A stretch of DNA of 64,000 bases from Saposhnikovia divaricata (lineage: Eukaryota > Streptophyta > Magnoliopsida > Apiales > Apiaceae): the NCBI GenBank assembly GCA_036435485.1, contig CM071596.1, positions 136,673,001-136,737,000 on the forward strand, given 5' to 3'. This document shows positions 10,918-22,801 of the stretch, one piece after another. Position 1 is the stretch's first letter; each line of letters opens with the position of its first letter. A program made the position numbers and the translations under genes. Under the pieces are notes generated by a model that saw nothing but the letters and a program-made list of their open reading frames with translations, had not been told where the DNA came from and did not search any database.

Positions 10918-10930
10918 TGGTATCAGAGCG
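10918..10930 (+). promoter_or_regulatory. Primer-binding site of element A (initiator tRNA-Met)
   Basis: TGGTATCAGAGCG starts four bases after the 5' LTR end. It is complementary to the 3' end of plant initiator tRNA-Met, the usual minus-strand primer. Confidence 0.9.
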
Positions 10931-12041
10931 TAGGTTATAGTAAACTAGAAACGAGAGTGTGTAGGAGTATGTATAGTTAAGTAAGGAACGTCAGAGTTCA
11001 TATAGGACTCGTGTTGGACTATTGGATATAGTACCAGTTAGTAAGTTAAGATGTGAGTGGTGGCAGATAGTTGAGCGGAGTTGGGTAGAAACCCTTGAAC
11101 CCGTAGGTAGTGGAACCTTCAGAGTCTAGATCGAATGACGAGTCAGCGAAGGAGTCGACAAAGAAGATGTACGTGGAGATCCTGGCAATACCTTTCTTCT
11201 TGATAAATATTCCCTTGTTGAGTTATTTTGACAATTGTCTTTCCCCCGAATTTGGGATTCCAGTTATGACAGAGGTTGTTTTGATGCCCATTTCCTTTAT
11301 TTCTAAAACCCTGTCAAGTGATATTTGAGTATCTAATTTTCTTCATCAGTGAATGATTCTATTATTGATAAATCATTATTTCTTAGTATTTTGCAAATCA
11401 TTCCTTTCCTGATTATCCTTTTCTTCTGAAGTAGTACCCATGGAATCCGTTTAGTTGTAATCCAGGGGTATGTCTGAGAATTTCTCATCAATTGATTGTT
11501 AATTCGATGTTCGAATCTTTTTGTGTTTCTTTACTCCAACTGAGGTGAACAACCCTATTTATAGGGGACACAAGGACTGTTTGTCTGTGTGATAGCAATC
11601 TGATGGGACGCCATCACTTGTGTGTTGTGCAGTACAAGAAGGTTAATTACCTTTAGTCATGTCTTGAATAAGGCACGCAACAAGGTTCATTTGATCATGT
11701 TGATCACTCAGTAATCTCTCATTTCAAAGAATATTTGTTTGAAAACTCATTGATTCCACAATTGTAGAAACCTTTGCTACGATGTGAAATCGTTCTCTTC
11801 AAATATCATGAATTATAATATCTCGAGTAGTCTTGAACGTATGTCAATGGAGTATAGAATACTAGTAACGCGTGACGTATAGTACTGCGATTAGAGTTGT
11901 TCTATATAGAGGGATCAGTAGAGATCCCAGTATAGTAAATAAGTATCCAGAGTACAGATTAGTAGAGCTGCGGATGCAACCCGAGTTGGTAGAGTAAACC
12001 CCAGTAACCCTTCTTTACCTGATTCCGAGGACGGAATCCTT

Positions 12042-12056
12042 TTAAGGTGGGTAGAA
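12042..12056 (+). promoter_or_regulatory. Polypurine tract of element A
   Basis: TTAAGGTGGGTAGAA sits directly before the TGTAAGATCC start of the 3' LTR. This matches the AAGG-GGG-AGAATG style of tract in gypsy chromovirus elements. Confidence 0.75.
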
Positions 12057-13041
12057 TGTAAGATCCCGGATTATTTTAGGATTTATTATTATTATTTTAT
12101 TATTATTATTTTTATTGTTTTAATTATGTTAATTAGTATTTAAAGTATGGAATTGGATTTGAGAATATCGTTGTGGAGTTCAACGATATTTAGTATCGAG
12201 TTTATATGAGTATATATGGATTTATGTGTGCCAATGTGTGTCCCAATATTTTTATTTGTATTTTAGTGATTTAAAAATATTTAAATCTAGTATAATTGAT
12301 CTTCAAAAATATTTATTTAATTATCGGAGGGCTTAAAAATCATGAAATCTTTTGTAAAATTATCTTTATATATTTATTGAGTTTTTAAAAGTGTTGGGTG
12401 GATTAATTTGGGTGTTTTAGTATTTTATAATGATTTTAAGAGTTTTATTGTATTTAAAGGATTAAAACTTTGAAAATTCATATTTAATTCATTTTTGATC
12501 CGAAAAATACATTAAAAATATGTGGGTGCTCATAATTTTATATTCTTTAATTTTAAAAGTGAAAATTTTAATTTTCACAATTTTTCTATTTAATTCCTAT
12601 TTGTGAAATATATTCATTAGTTTTAAAATCAAATATGAGGTGTAGTAATGTTTATTGTTATTGGGCCAAGCCCAATAAGTTAGTAGTTAGAGCCCAGCAG
12701 TTAGAATGTTCAGGAGAAGTCGGGAGAGGAGGAGAAAAACGCAGAAAAGAAAGAAAAGAGAAGAAAAAAGAAATGGTGGGAGAGAAATTAGAGGAGAGAA
12801 GAAAAGAGATTAAAGAGAGAAATCAATGGGGAGTGTATGTATACATATATATATACGCGTGTGTGTGTTGTGTGTGTTGGAGAGGAGGTGCCGCGCGGGG
12901 AGAGGGGAGAGAGTCCGACGAAGGACTGTGCAGCAGGAGTGGTGGCAGCGCCCCACCGCGCGGTGGCGGCGACCGGCGGTGGTGGTGGTCGTGGATCGCG
13001 GTAGCAGCGGTGGGGGAGGATAGAGACCAGTGGTGGTGTTG

Positions 13042-13082
<41 letters not shown>

Positions 13083-16000
13083 GGAGAGAGAGAGATATTC
13101 GGGGGAGATTTCGGATCGGGAAAGGTATAAATTTTATACCTTATTTATTTATTTACTTCGTTTTATTTTCCGATGTAAATTGTTAATTCCTCATTTAGAT
13201 TAATTATTGTGATTGTAGTAATTTAATTGTGATATAATTATGTAGCTGATGTAATTTAATTAGTTTCAATTGCAATATCATTGTTGTATTCCCATGATTA
13301 ATTCGGAGAATAAAATTATTTAGTATCGAGGTGGTTAATTATATTTGTGGCATGTATTTCGAGTTGGAAATATGTTTTGATGATTATTGGTGGTTAAGTA
13401 TTATGAGTACGATAAAGTATTCGGATTTAGTAATTATTAATTTTCGAATTGTTGGTTGTTAATTATAATATGTAGAGGTTATACTATCTTGCTAGCTATA
13501 AATGTTAAGTACTAATTGCTAGTTGTTTATGGCCATCGATAAATGTTTACGTGCTAAGTGCTATAAGTCGAGTCAATTACTTGGTATTTGTTTACAATTG
13601 GTCAAATGATTATCAATAACGGTTTTGGGATTAATTCTGAGTCCGAAAATATATTCGGATTAGTAATTGTTGTTTGTAAAATCATTAATTTCTACTTGAT
13701 ATTACCGAATGTAATATGTTAAGAGTTTATTTGGTCTTAATAATTCTAAGTGGTTTATGTGAGTTAAATATTATAAGTCAAGTTATATTATCCGTTGAAT
13801 GCTATACCAGTCCAATTCTTGGTGGTGAGTTGTATGTGGTCAATTGGTGACGATTAAGTAATTGTATAATTGGCTATGTGCTAAATGGTATAAATCAAGT
13901 TATAGTATATGTTGAAAGTATAAGTGCCAACTACGTGGTGTTGGCTTAAATGTGGATAAACGTAGTTTACTTTTCTTAAGTGTTGAGGTGCCGCATGTCT
14001 GGGCGGGTAAATTTCTTTATGTGATTAGTTGCCGCATGTCTGGGCGGGTACTTTTTATTATTTGTTTATTTTATGTTGCTGCAAGTTGAGGCAGCTTTAT
14101 TTTTATAAAAGCAGGGATGAATTGCTTTGAGGGGCTGTGCCCATAGTCCGATAAACGAATACTACATGCCGAAATTTTCTGAAAATCCCCTGCGTTTTAA
14201 AGTTATTTAAATTATTTGATTTTAAGATTTAAAGGCATGAGGTGTATGAGTATTTAAGTACGTATGTGATAATTATGTGGTGTGGGTATATATATTTATG
14301 TATGTATTGCTTTGTGAGTTATAAGTAATTAGCTATCGATTGGATTGTTTATGTACTAAATAGTACTTTACTATTATTTCAAGTATGATTAGGGATTCGA
14401 TATGGAGCCAGTGCTCATGTTGACGGTTTATTGAAGAAGATGCATGCGTGATCGAATAAAGACCGAGATTAAGTATCGAATCGACGCGTGGAATCGAGGC
14501 AAGTGTACTAACCCTCGCTTATCGTTCAAGCGAGATAAATATGTTTCTATTCAGTATAAGTATCCCTTCAAATTCTTATTGCTTTTGTCATTTTCCTTCA
14601 GATTATTGTTAAGGAAATGTTTTATTCAAGTATTCTGTTTATATAGTATCTCAAAGTTTTATTGCTAGTATTATCTTTTCTTAAGTATTGTCAGTAATAT
14701 TCTGTTAAAGCTTTTGCTAGTATTGCTTCCTAAAATGATTTAATAAATTAAAGATGATTTTAAAATTTCCTTATACTGGGCTGGTCTTTTGCCAGTGAGT
14801 ATAAAGGACTGAAAAGTGTAATGTTTTAAGTATTAATAAGATTGTTTAAAGAACGGAGAAGCGTAAGAGGCTAGGGTGGTCCTAGTCCAGCACTTTCGTT
14901 TAGCGTAAGAGGCTAGGGTGGTCCTAGTCCAGCACCTTTGTTTAGCGTAAGAGGCTAGGGTGGTCCTAGTCCAGCATTAAAGGCCAATGTGTTGCCTCAA
15001 TGGGAACCCAGTTTCAAATGAATGGAGACTTTACGTGGCTGATCACCCGTATTGTCCGTAATCATAAGATAAATAAAATCAATTTAAATGTTTTAAAAAG
15101 TTTTACGGAAAGTATGTTTTATTTGATGAAATGGTTTTTAAAGAGATGAATGTGTTGATTAGATATATCTGTTTTACACGGTTTATTGGACATGAATGTT
15201 TTGATAAGATATACCTGTTTTACTATAAATGATTATCGGTTTAGAAATTTGCATATATCTGAGTTAGTTGTTGTCTATATGATAAAAGTTGAAACCCCAG
15301 TAAAATATTGAGATTAAGGATAGATAGAAGTTTTCCAGTTATTCCCTTCACAAGTAACATTGTACGTGAAAGTGGAGTAAGAATGATTGGGGGATTCTTG
15401 ATATTCTTTCTCTCAAAGTTTTATCTGGGGCAGAGATGGTTAGTAATAAATAGAAGAGTAGTTTTATATTTTGCTGGGTGAAAACTAATTCACGGTTATT
15501 ACGGTCACTGTGGCATGTGTTGCGCAGCGATAGTGAGAACCGAGAATGATTTGAGATCTTCTTAGTAATTCAAACTCATGATTGTCAGGCCGGTTAGGCA
15601 GCTAGGTATGCAAATGCTTAGCGACATGAATGAGATTTGAGTAACTGAGAATTTCTTGGAGACTTCGTTAAAGTGTTAGATAAAGTATTTTTGCAAGTAT
15701 TAAAAGTATTGAATCTAGTATTACGACCCTTCTCAGTTATTAATCTTGATTTTGAGTTATAAAGGTTTTAAATGATATTAACCTCTTGTTAAAGTTAAGA
15801 ATCCAGATTTCAATTATAGTATTGGTTATAAATTGGTGAGTATTTCTTCGCTCATGTTTATCGTGCCTATTTCTCGAATTGCAACTATTGCATTCTTGTT
15901 TAATCCAGTTCAGTTTTATATATATATAACTTGCTGAGCATTCTTTGGCTCACACTTGCTGTTTTTATAATCTAACTTTTTAGTAAACTAGTTGGCGAGA

Positions 16001-16464
16001 ATTAGCCTGCACAGTTCAGAAAGTGGAGAGAAGAAGCAGGATGCAGTTGTGAAGCTGACGTGGATCACGGTAGTTAGATTTGTAATTGATTTGTTGTATG
16101 TAAATATTTTTTAGTAGTGATATTATGTATTTGATTAGTTGGCCTGGTATACTTCTATTCGAAGTTATATCAGTGATTTAGGTCTGTATTAAGTTTTGTA
16201 ATTAAAGTTGTATTTAAGTTGGTTTTGGGTTTTTCTTGTTTCTAGAACTGTAACCTAAGATCCTGAGTTAGGAGTTGGGGTCAAAGAGCTGTTGATTGAG
16301 TTTATTTTTTTATTTCAGTTTTATTTTGATTTTCAGATTTTGAGTTTAGTATCCAGCAGGTTTATGTTGTATTTACGAATACATCATGGCCAATTTTTGT
16401 TAGAATTATTGAGTTTGTTAGCGTGACGCCCAAATCTACTGACCCCGGATTTGGGGGCGTTACA
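12057..16464 (+). repeat. Element A 3' LTR (4,408 bp)
   Basis: Near-identical to 6499-10914. Differences seen by eye are at about 7289, 7389, 7696, 9127, 10150 and 10430 of the 5' copy, plus the AG tract. The target duplication ACCGC follows at 16465. Confidence 0.93.
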
Positions 16465-17076
16465 ACCGCCACCAGTTTTCCTCTTCTCCTTTATTTCTTA
16501 TGCTCAGTTTAAGCAGACCTCCAAAATCTCTCTCCCTCTTCGATATTCCATCTTCAATTCACTCCAAAACTTGTTGTAAATTCCTATTCTTGTTCTATTA
16601 GTTCAATTCATGTGTTATATGTATTATTATTCAAATTTTCGAAATATTATGTATATATATGTATGTGTGTGTATAGCTCGGTTTTTGATACAGAAGGCTG
16701 GGGAAGCTTTGTTTGTTGTTTGTGGAGTTGTAGTGGTGTTGGTAGGGATTGTAAATGGTGTGGGGAGGCCAGTTGAAGGAAAACAAACCCGTATGGGACT
16801 TTTTCCCCAAATCAGCCACCGACGATGAACTCCGGCAAGCCGGCGGCGTGGGTGGTTTTGTTGTTGCGTTGTTATGTTAACTATAGCGATTATATGTGTT
16901 AATTGTTAGTTTGATTGATTATTTGTGAGTTATTTGATTTCTTTGTTGATTTTTGGTTCGTTAATTTGTAAAGATTATGCTAATTCCAATTACATGAATT
17001 GATAAGTGTAATTAGCTTGTTTTAGTGATTGTTAGTTAGTGATTAGTAAAGGACTGATTTGTATATGTGTTTAAAC
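16465..17076 (+). repeat. LTR fragment D, right part
   Basis: Continuation of the LTR interrupted by element A, starting with the second ACCGC. It is pyrimidine-rich (CTCTTCTCC, CTCTCTCCC), then has TTTTTCCCCAAATCAG and CCGGCAAGCCGGCGGCG. It ends where CACTA begins at 17077. The remainder of the LTR is not visible, so D is truncated or displaced. No gene is supported; the frames at 16610-16828 are incidental. Confidence 0.6.
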
Positions 17077-18153
17077 CACTACACCATAGATTGCCTATTG
17101 CAACCATATTTCTATAGGTTTGTCAAAAAAAGTTGATATTGATAAACCAAATCACATATATTGCAATGCCTTCGAAAAACATTGTAATAGCATTGAAAAA
17201 TTTAAGAGAGTTAAACATTCGGTCTATTGCAATATTTTTCTTAAATCGTTGCAATAAATATAACTTTTGGGCTAAAAATTTAGGCGGGCTCCTCAAAAAT
17301 TTGAGCGGCCTTTTAAAAGTTTGCCCGGCTTAATATAATCAAAATAAAAAAAAGACAATAATAGCACACAGACGCATAGAGACATACACAGAGACAAACA
17401 AACATACACGGTACACATTCACAGACTAAATCAAAGAAAACTAAATTGAAGAAGACACTTAGGTTGAAGAAAACACAAAAGCGAAGAAGATTAAAGCATC
17501 AAGAAGGTATATTCCCCATTATTCTTTTTTCCCAAATGTAGTTTTAAATAGAGTTTCATTAGGGTTCTTATTTTTTTTATTTTAATTGCAGATTATATTG
17601 TTAATTACGGTTTAATGTAGGTTTTTAAATTTACATATGTATAGGTTTTAGTTTGTATTCATAATTTTGTGTTTTAATTTGGAGTTCTTGACTATGTTTC
17701 AGTTTGAGAGTTTTTTGTTTAATACTTTGTTTAGAACATCTATTTATAAGTGCCTTGTTCTCTTATTTTCTGTCTAACCCTGTTTCAAAGCTTTGTGTAT
17801 GTATGTTTAAGTGGATAATTGGAGCTAATCACTCTTTGTATAGAAAATGGAGAGCTTCAACCTTGTGAAGATAATTGGAGAGGTGAGTGTGCAATTGTGA
17901 AATAGGGATTCAAAAGCAAAAGTGGACAAGAGGGGAAGAAGCAGCACTGAAAGCAGGGGTAGACAAACATGGCGTTGGCAAGTGGAAGACTATTCTCACT
18001 AACCTTGATTTTAAGGATGCTTTTTCCAACAGGTCCAACATTGATCTCAAGGTGCCCCCTTTTAATCTCTGTCTCTCTCTTTCTCTGTCTCTCTCTCTCT
18101 CTCATTTCTTTCTTTACTTTAGAATTCACTATCTTTTGTTATGCCCTTTTGAA
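17077..18153 (+). mobile_element. CACTA (En/Spm-type) transposon, 5' end with captured gene piece
   Basis: It begins CACTACACCATAGATTGCCT, the terminal CACTA of this superfamily. The same consensus (CACTACGCCATAGATTGCTT, reversed) ends a CACTA fragment at 59221. Subterminal copies of CTATTGCAAC / ATTGCAAT lie at 17095-17265. No transposase is visible. A TRB gene exon lies at 17902-18051. The piece is cut off at 18153 where copia E1 begins, and no 3' end is found nearby. Confidence 0.65.
17902..18051 (+). pseudogene. TRB (single-Myb-histone) first-exon fragment
   Basis: From 17911 the frame reads QKQKWTRGEEAALKAGV, then KHG-GKWK, ending RSNIDLK at 18051 directly before a GT donor. This is the N-terminal Myb/telobox DNA-binding domain of plant TRB telomere-repeat-binding proteins up to the point where DKWRN should follow in the next exon. 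The family start MGNQKQKW is represented here by ATA GGG ATT, so the initiator is lost. Later exons (rest of Myb, H1/H5 domain) are absent; the following 100 bp is a CT-rich intron start, then copia. I infer a gene fragment captured by the CACTA element rather than a resident gene. Confidence 0.72.
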
Positions 18154-18178
18154 ATTGGATTTAGGACAAACGCTTTCA

Positions 18179-18190
18179 ATCTCCCACTTG
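18179..18190 (-). promoter_or_regulatory. Polypurine tract of copia E1
   Basis: On the minus strand CAAGTGGGAGAT directly precedes TGAAAGCGTTTG, the LTR start that is also seen at 27532 in E2. Confidence 0.75.
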
Positions 18191-18241
18191 AACTAAAGCC
18201 AATCACCTTGGTATCTAATACCCATCTTCTCTTTATGACGA

Positions 18242-19873
18242 TCAAAGTGAATCTGAGACAATGACTGTGAGTGGGTCTGCTACGTTGTTATGTGTGTCAA
18301 CTCTCTCAATCTTGACATCTCCTCTTTCAATGATTTCCCTAATCAAATGAAAGCGCCGCAAGACATGTTTGGAATTTTTATGAGACCTAGGTTCCTTGGC
18401 TTGTGCTATTGCTGCATTGTTATCACAATACAACACAATAGGCTCCTCAATGCTAGGAACAACTCCCAACTCAGAAACAAATTTCCTCATCCAAACGGGT
18501 TCTTTTGTAGCCTCACTTGCAACTGTATACTCTGCTTCCGCTGTGGAGTCAGCCGTTGTAGACTGTTTGGAACTCTTCCAACTAATCGCACTACCATTCA
18601 GAGTAAACACATACCCCGACATGGATTTGCTATCATCACTTTCTGATTGAAAACTAAAGTCAGTATAACCCTTTATTTTCAACTCAGATCCACCAAAAAC
18701 AAGAAAAATATCCTTAGTCCTTCGCAAGTACTTAAGGATGTTCTTCACTGCTTTCCAGTGGTCTTCACCTGGATCGTACTGATATCTGTTCATCACACTA
18801 ATTGAATAAGCAACATCAGGCCTAGTACATAACATCACGTAAATGATAGATCCTATTACTGAAGCATAAGGAATCTTACTCATATGCTCTCTTTCCTTAG
18901 GTGTCTTAGGAGACACCTTCTCGGAAAGGGATACTCCATGGCTCATCGATATGAGACCTCTCTTGGAGTTTTCCATGCTAAACCTTTTAAGCACTTTCTT
19001 GATGTATGTACCCTGGGTAAGACCTATAATTCTTCTAGATCTATCTCTATAGATCTTCATACCGAGAACGTAGGATACTTCTCCCAAGTCCTTCATAGTG
19101 AAGTTCTTTGATAGCCACATTTTGACTGATTGCAGCATCGGTATATCATTTCCTATTAGAAGTATGTCATCCACATAAAATACAAGAAATGTTACCGCGC
19201 TCCCATTAACCTTCTTGAAGACACATCATTCTTCTACGTTTTTGATAAAACCAAACTCTTTGATTGTCTCATCAAAACGGATGTTCCATCTACGAGAAGC
19301 TTGCTTTAACCCATATATGGTACGTAACAGCTTACACACTAGGAGTTCATTCCCTTTGGAAACAAAACCCTCTGGCTGTGTCATATACACTTTCTCTTCA
19401 AGTTTCCCATTGAGGAAGGCCGCTTTCACGTCCATTTGCCAGATCTCATAGTCGTAGTAAGCAGTAATCGCAAACAAAATCCGAATTAATTTAAACAGGG
19501 CTACAGGCGAAAAAGTTTCATCAAAGTCAATCCCTTGCCTTTGTCTGAATCCTTTTGCCACGAGCCTGGCCTTATAGGTCTCCACCTGGCCATCCGCTCC
19601 AATCTTTCTTTTCTATACCCATTTGCACCCAATAGGCTTCACATCCTCTGGTGCTTCAACCAAAGTGCATACTTGGTTGGCATACATAGAATCCATTTCG
19701 AATTTCATGGCACTCTGCCATTTCTCTGAGTCAACACTACTCATAGCCTCATTATAGGTCATAGGGTCGTCATCATCAATGATTGAAAACTCATTGTCAT
19801 TCTCAATGATAAGGCCATAATACCTCTCAGGTTGGCGAGACACTCTTTCTGACCTACAAATGGGCTGTACCAT
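18242..19873 (-). pseudogene. Copia E1 reverse transcriptase and RNase H, disrupted
   Basis: The RT part has CKWV, then YKARLVAKGF, DVKAAFLNG and YGLKQA, and the catalytic YVDD box near 19170. The RNase H part has GYTD.SFQ, SWKSSKQ, AEAEY and the DNN motif near its end. Breaks: an in-frame stop at 19613-19615 after CKWV, a TGA near 19223 just before the region leading to YVDD, and degenerate sequence at the C-terminus (DPLTVIVSDSL). These domains synthesise and degrade nucleic acid during retrotransposition; this copy cannot make the whole protein. Confidence 0.9.
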
Positions 19874-19946
19874 AGAAGGTTGTTCAGTCTGAACAGGTGT
19901 TTCCTCTTGAACCGTAGTAGCTTTTTTTCTTGAACTTCATTAAGTT

Positions 19947-20909
19947 CTATTTTGCTCCCACTGTTTCCTTCAAGGACAAACTGTTTTTCAAGAAGGTAGC
20001 ATGTCTGGAGACAAACACCCTATGATCGGTGTAAAAGTAATACCCTAAAGTCTCTTTAGGATATCCCACAAACCTACATTTTACGGATCGAGATTCCAGC
20101 TTATCAAGGTCAACTTTCTTGACATAAGCTGGACATCCCCAAATCTTAACGTGTTTAAGACTCGGTTTCCTTTCTTTCCATATCTCATATGGAGTTTGAA
20201 GAATATATTTGGAAGGCATCTTATTCAGTAAATATGCTGAGGTTTCCAATGCATAACCCCAAAGGAATACTGGAAGATTTGCATAGCTCATCATGGACCG
20301 AACCATGTCTAACAAAGTTCGATTTCTCCTTTCAGATACTCCATTCAACTGTGGAGTATATAGATGAGTCAACTGTGAGACTATACCATTTTTTTTGAGA
20401 TAATCTAGAAACTCTCCATTCAAGTATTCACCACCTCGATCTGATCGAAGGGTTTCAATAATATGTTTGGTTTGTTCCTCCACTTCATACTTATATTCTT
20501 TGAACTTTTCAGAGGCTTCAGACTTGTGTTTCATCAAATACACATATCCGAATCTAGATCGATCACCTATGAAAGTAATGAAGTACGAAAATCCACCCAT
20601 GGCTTGCGTAGACATCGGTCCACATACATCTATGTGTACCAATCCTAGCAAATCTACAGTCCTCTCTCCATGTCCACTAAATGGATATTTGGTCATTTTA
20701 CCCAATAGACAATACTCGCATGTAGGATATGATTCAAAATCAAAGGGGTCAAGTAACCCTTCCTTATACAATGTCCGCACTCTATTTTCACTAATATGAC
20801 CAAGTCTGCAGTGCCACAAATAGGTGAGATTTTCATCATCCCTTTTTCCTTTTATTAGTATGTTCAATTTATAGTAAATTATGCTCAACGTCACATACAT
20901 ACAAACCAT
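19947..20909 (-). pseudogene. Copia E1 GAG-pre-integrase and integrase
   Basis: A frame of about 300 codons has the zinc-binding HHCC region (WHCRLGH ... CEYCLLGK) and the core D,D,E motif (HIDVCGPM, LRSDRGGEY, SERRNRTLLD), then the C-terminal GCPAYVKK and FVGYP blocks. It would insert the cDNA into chromatin. The frame ends at 19947 by a frameshift at ETVGAK. E2 has a stop at the same place, so this break predates the split of the two copies. Confidence 0.88.
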
Positions 20910-21308
20910 TATTTAAAATACCACTACTATAAAGAACGTTATCTCTAAGAATTGAACATTTATTATTCTGAATAACAAACGAAAATCCAGCCAAGTCTAA
21001 CATGGGAATATAAATAATATTCCTCATAATGGAGGGAACAAAATAACAATTATTTAAAACAATAGTCTTGCCCGTAGGCATATGTAAATCAAATGATCCT
21101 ACAGCTTCAGCAGCAACTCTTGCTCCATTTCCCATCCGTAGAATCACCTCCTCTTCTTCAAGAGTCCTACTTCTCCTTAGTCCCTGCAACAAATTGCAAA
21201 TGTGAGAACCACAGGCTGTATCTAATACCCAAGTAGAAATTTGATTTAATGACATATTTACTTCAATCATGAACATACATGAATCAGAAGCGGCAGTCTC
21301 ACTACCCT
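20910..21308 (-). pseudogene. Copia E1 protease region
   Basis: It contains STWVLDTACGSH, the aspartic-protease active site in its copia form (D-T/S-A/G), preceded by MFMIEVN and followed by GNGARVAAEAVGS. The frame is joined upstream to a run of lysines encoded by the CTT repeat. It ends by a frameshift at about 20870-20900, where the integrase frame takes over. Confidence 0.8.
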
Positions 21309-21416
21309 TCTTCTTCTTCTTCTTCTTCTTCTTCTTCTTCTTCTTCTTCTTCTTCTTCTTCTTCTTCTTCTTCTTCTTCTTCTTCTTCTTCTTCTTCTTC
21401 TTCTTCTTCTTCTTCA
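21309..21416. repeat. (CTT)n microsatellite coding poly-lysine in E1
   Basis: About 36 perfect TTC/CTT units. In the sense of the element they read AAG, giving a run of about 36 lysines between the gag zinc knuckle and the protease. The homologous tract in E2 is at 24880-24973 and contains an interruption. Confidence 0.97.
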
Positions 21417-21417
21417 A

Positions 21418-22208
21418 TTATGCAAGATAAACCTTGCAGTTCCTCTTCCAGTGCCCCACTTTGTTACAGTGGAAGCAAACAGCTTTGCTCTTGGGGTCTT
21501 CAGCTTTTGGTGGAACCGGCTTTTTCTCACCTACTTTCTTCTTCTTGGGAGGGTTCTTCTTCCTCTTCTTAGGATTGGAACCTTCACCAATTAGAAGAAC
21601 AAAACTCTTCTTAGAGGGAAAATTTGATTCCGCAGTCTTCAACATGTTGTGGAGTTCATCCAGGCTGACGTCTAGCTTATTCATGTGAAAGTTCACAACA
21701 AACTGCAAAAACGAACCCGTAAGTGATTGCAAGACCAATTCTTGACTTAGCTCCCTATCCATGGCAAAACCAAGTTGTCCAAGATGTTTAATCAAATGAT
21801 CATCTTAAGTACATGGTCATTCACAGATGATCCCTCAAACATCCTACAGCGAAACAGCTACTTCGATATCTCATATCGAGCTGTCCTCCATGCGACATCA
21901 TACAACTCTTGTAGATGTGTTAGGATAGTGTGAGCATCCACAAGCTCATGCTACTTCTGTAGCTCAATGTTCATGGAATCTAGCGTGATACATAGAGCAA
22001 CATTTGCATCATCTATCCACTTACGATACACAACATGTTCATCATTATATGCATCGTCAGTGGGTTCAGCAGGCTTAGGTGAGTCAAGCACATATTTCAG
22101 CTTCTCAACCCTGAGAACAATTCTCAAGTTTCGAAGCCAGTCAGCAAAATTAGGACCAGTCAATTTGTGAGCATCTAGTATGCTCCGAAGTGATAGTGCA
22201 GAAGACAT
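21418..22208 (-). pseudogene. Copia E1 gag
   Basis: It starts at ATG 22208 (MSSALSLRSILDAHKLTGPN), the usual start for this gag. It ends with one zinc knuckle, CFHCNKVGHWKRNC (CX2CX4HX4C), near 21435-21476. Between them, stops occur after NIELQK (about 21951, shared with E2) and after EISK (about 21865), plus a frameshift near 21795. Gag packages RNA in the cytoplasmic particle; this copy is broken. Confidence 0.85.
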
Positions 22209-22433
22209 AATGTCTATAGTAAATCTGTAAATGATAAACACATAACAATACTTAGCAAATATTCAATTTCATTTTAAAACACTATATGAATCGGGTCTTT
22301 ATTCATAATGTCTACAGATCGAAATCCATTTTTGATAGAATCATCCTTTCTCTCAATATTGAAAATTCATATTAATTACGTGTTTCACAAACACAAGAAT
22401 CTCATGATTGTATTCATAATATTATTGTTAAGG

Positions 22434-22801
22434 CAAGAAACGATTCCTATTCTAGATTTTCTAGAGCACGCCTTATTTTGATTTAAGTTCACCTAAATCT
22501 ATCATCGCATGGTAAACATAGGCATATATCTCATATATAAAAATAAATAAACAAGTAAGCATGCAAGTAATATCATGTCACACAATGATATATTGATGTA
22601 TGGATTTATTATAGTATTTAAAAGCAATTAAAACAATTAAAACTTTCTTTAAAACACTTCTGGGAATATAAACAGCTCCAAACTTTTATATAAAAAATAT
22701 TTGACCAATCCATTAGATCCGTCTCTGAAAAACGAATCCAACGATATATCGCACACCCAAATCAGAGTTACGAAACTTCCAAAAAGTCAAATTTAATATG
22801 G
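22434..22801. other. Filler between copia copies E1 and E2
   Basis: 368 bp with no similarity to either copia copy and no reading frame. Reversed, it contains GTTTCGTAACTCTGATTTGG and CGATATATCGTTGGATTCG, which look like repeat sequence, but I cannot name it. Confidence 0.5.

Larger units (their letters stand above)
10915..12056 (+). other. Element A interior, non-coding
   Basis: This holds 1,142 bp between the LTRs without gag, protease, integrase or RT. A short frame at 11110-11328 begins MEPSESRSNDESAKESTKK, which could be a remnant of a gag N-terminus, but then becomes hydrophobic and featureless. The domain probably keeps only packaging and priming signals. Confidence 0.8.
6499..16464 (+). 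mobile_element. Element A: complete non-autonomous LTR retrotransposon with giant LTRs
   Basis: The 4,416 bp LTR at 6499-10914 is repeated at 12057-16464 (4,408 bp) with only about six substitutions by eye plus a microsatellite length change. Both copies start TGTAAGATCCCGG and end GGGGGCGTTACA. The element is bounded by a perfect 5 bp target duplication, ACCGC (6494-6498 and 16465-16469). A primer site at 10918-10930 and a polypurine tract at 12042-12056 flank a 1,142 bp interior without gag or pol. It must depend on proteins from another element. The TGTAA...GCGTTACA ends and the PBS/PPT type suggest a Ty3/gypsy chromovirus (Tekay-like) helper; that is inference. The size plan lies between LARD and TRIM. 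The LTR identity indicates a very recent insertion. Confidence 0.95.
18154..22433 (-). mobile_element. Ty1/copia element E1, truncated at both ends
   Basis: Reading right to left it has gag, protease, integrase, RT, RNase H, a polypurine tract (18179-18190) and only 25 bp of 3' LTR (18154-18178, TGAAAGCGTTTGTCC...). The 5' LTR is missing; similarity to E2 stops at 22433, about 10 bp before the inferred E2 LTR end. Every domain carries stops or frameshifts, so it is dead. The region 19229-22433 is duplicated as 22802-25990 in E2 at high identity. Confidence 0.9.

Noticed and set aside
21279..21572. Poly-serine frame on the plus strand
   Set aside because: Shadow of the (CTT)n tract within copia gag-pol of the opposite strand.
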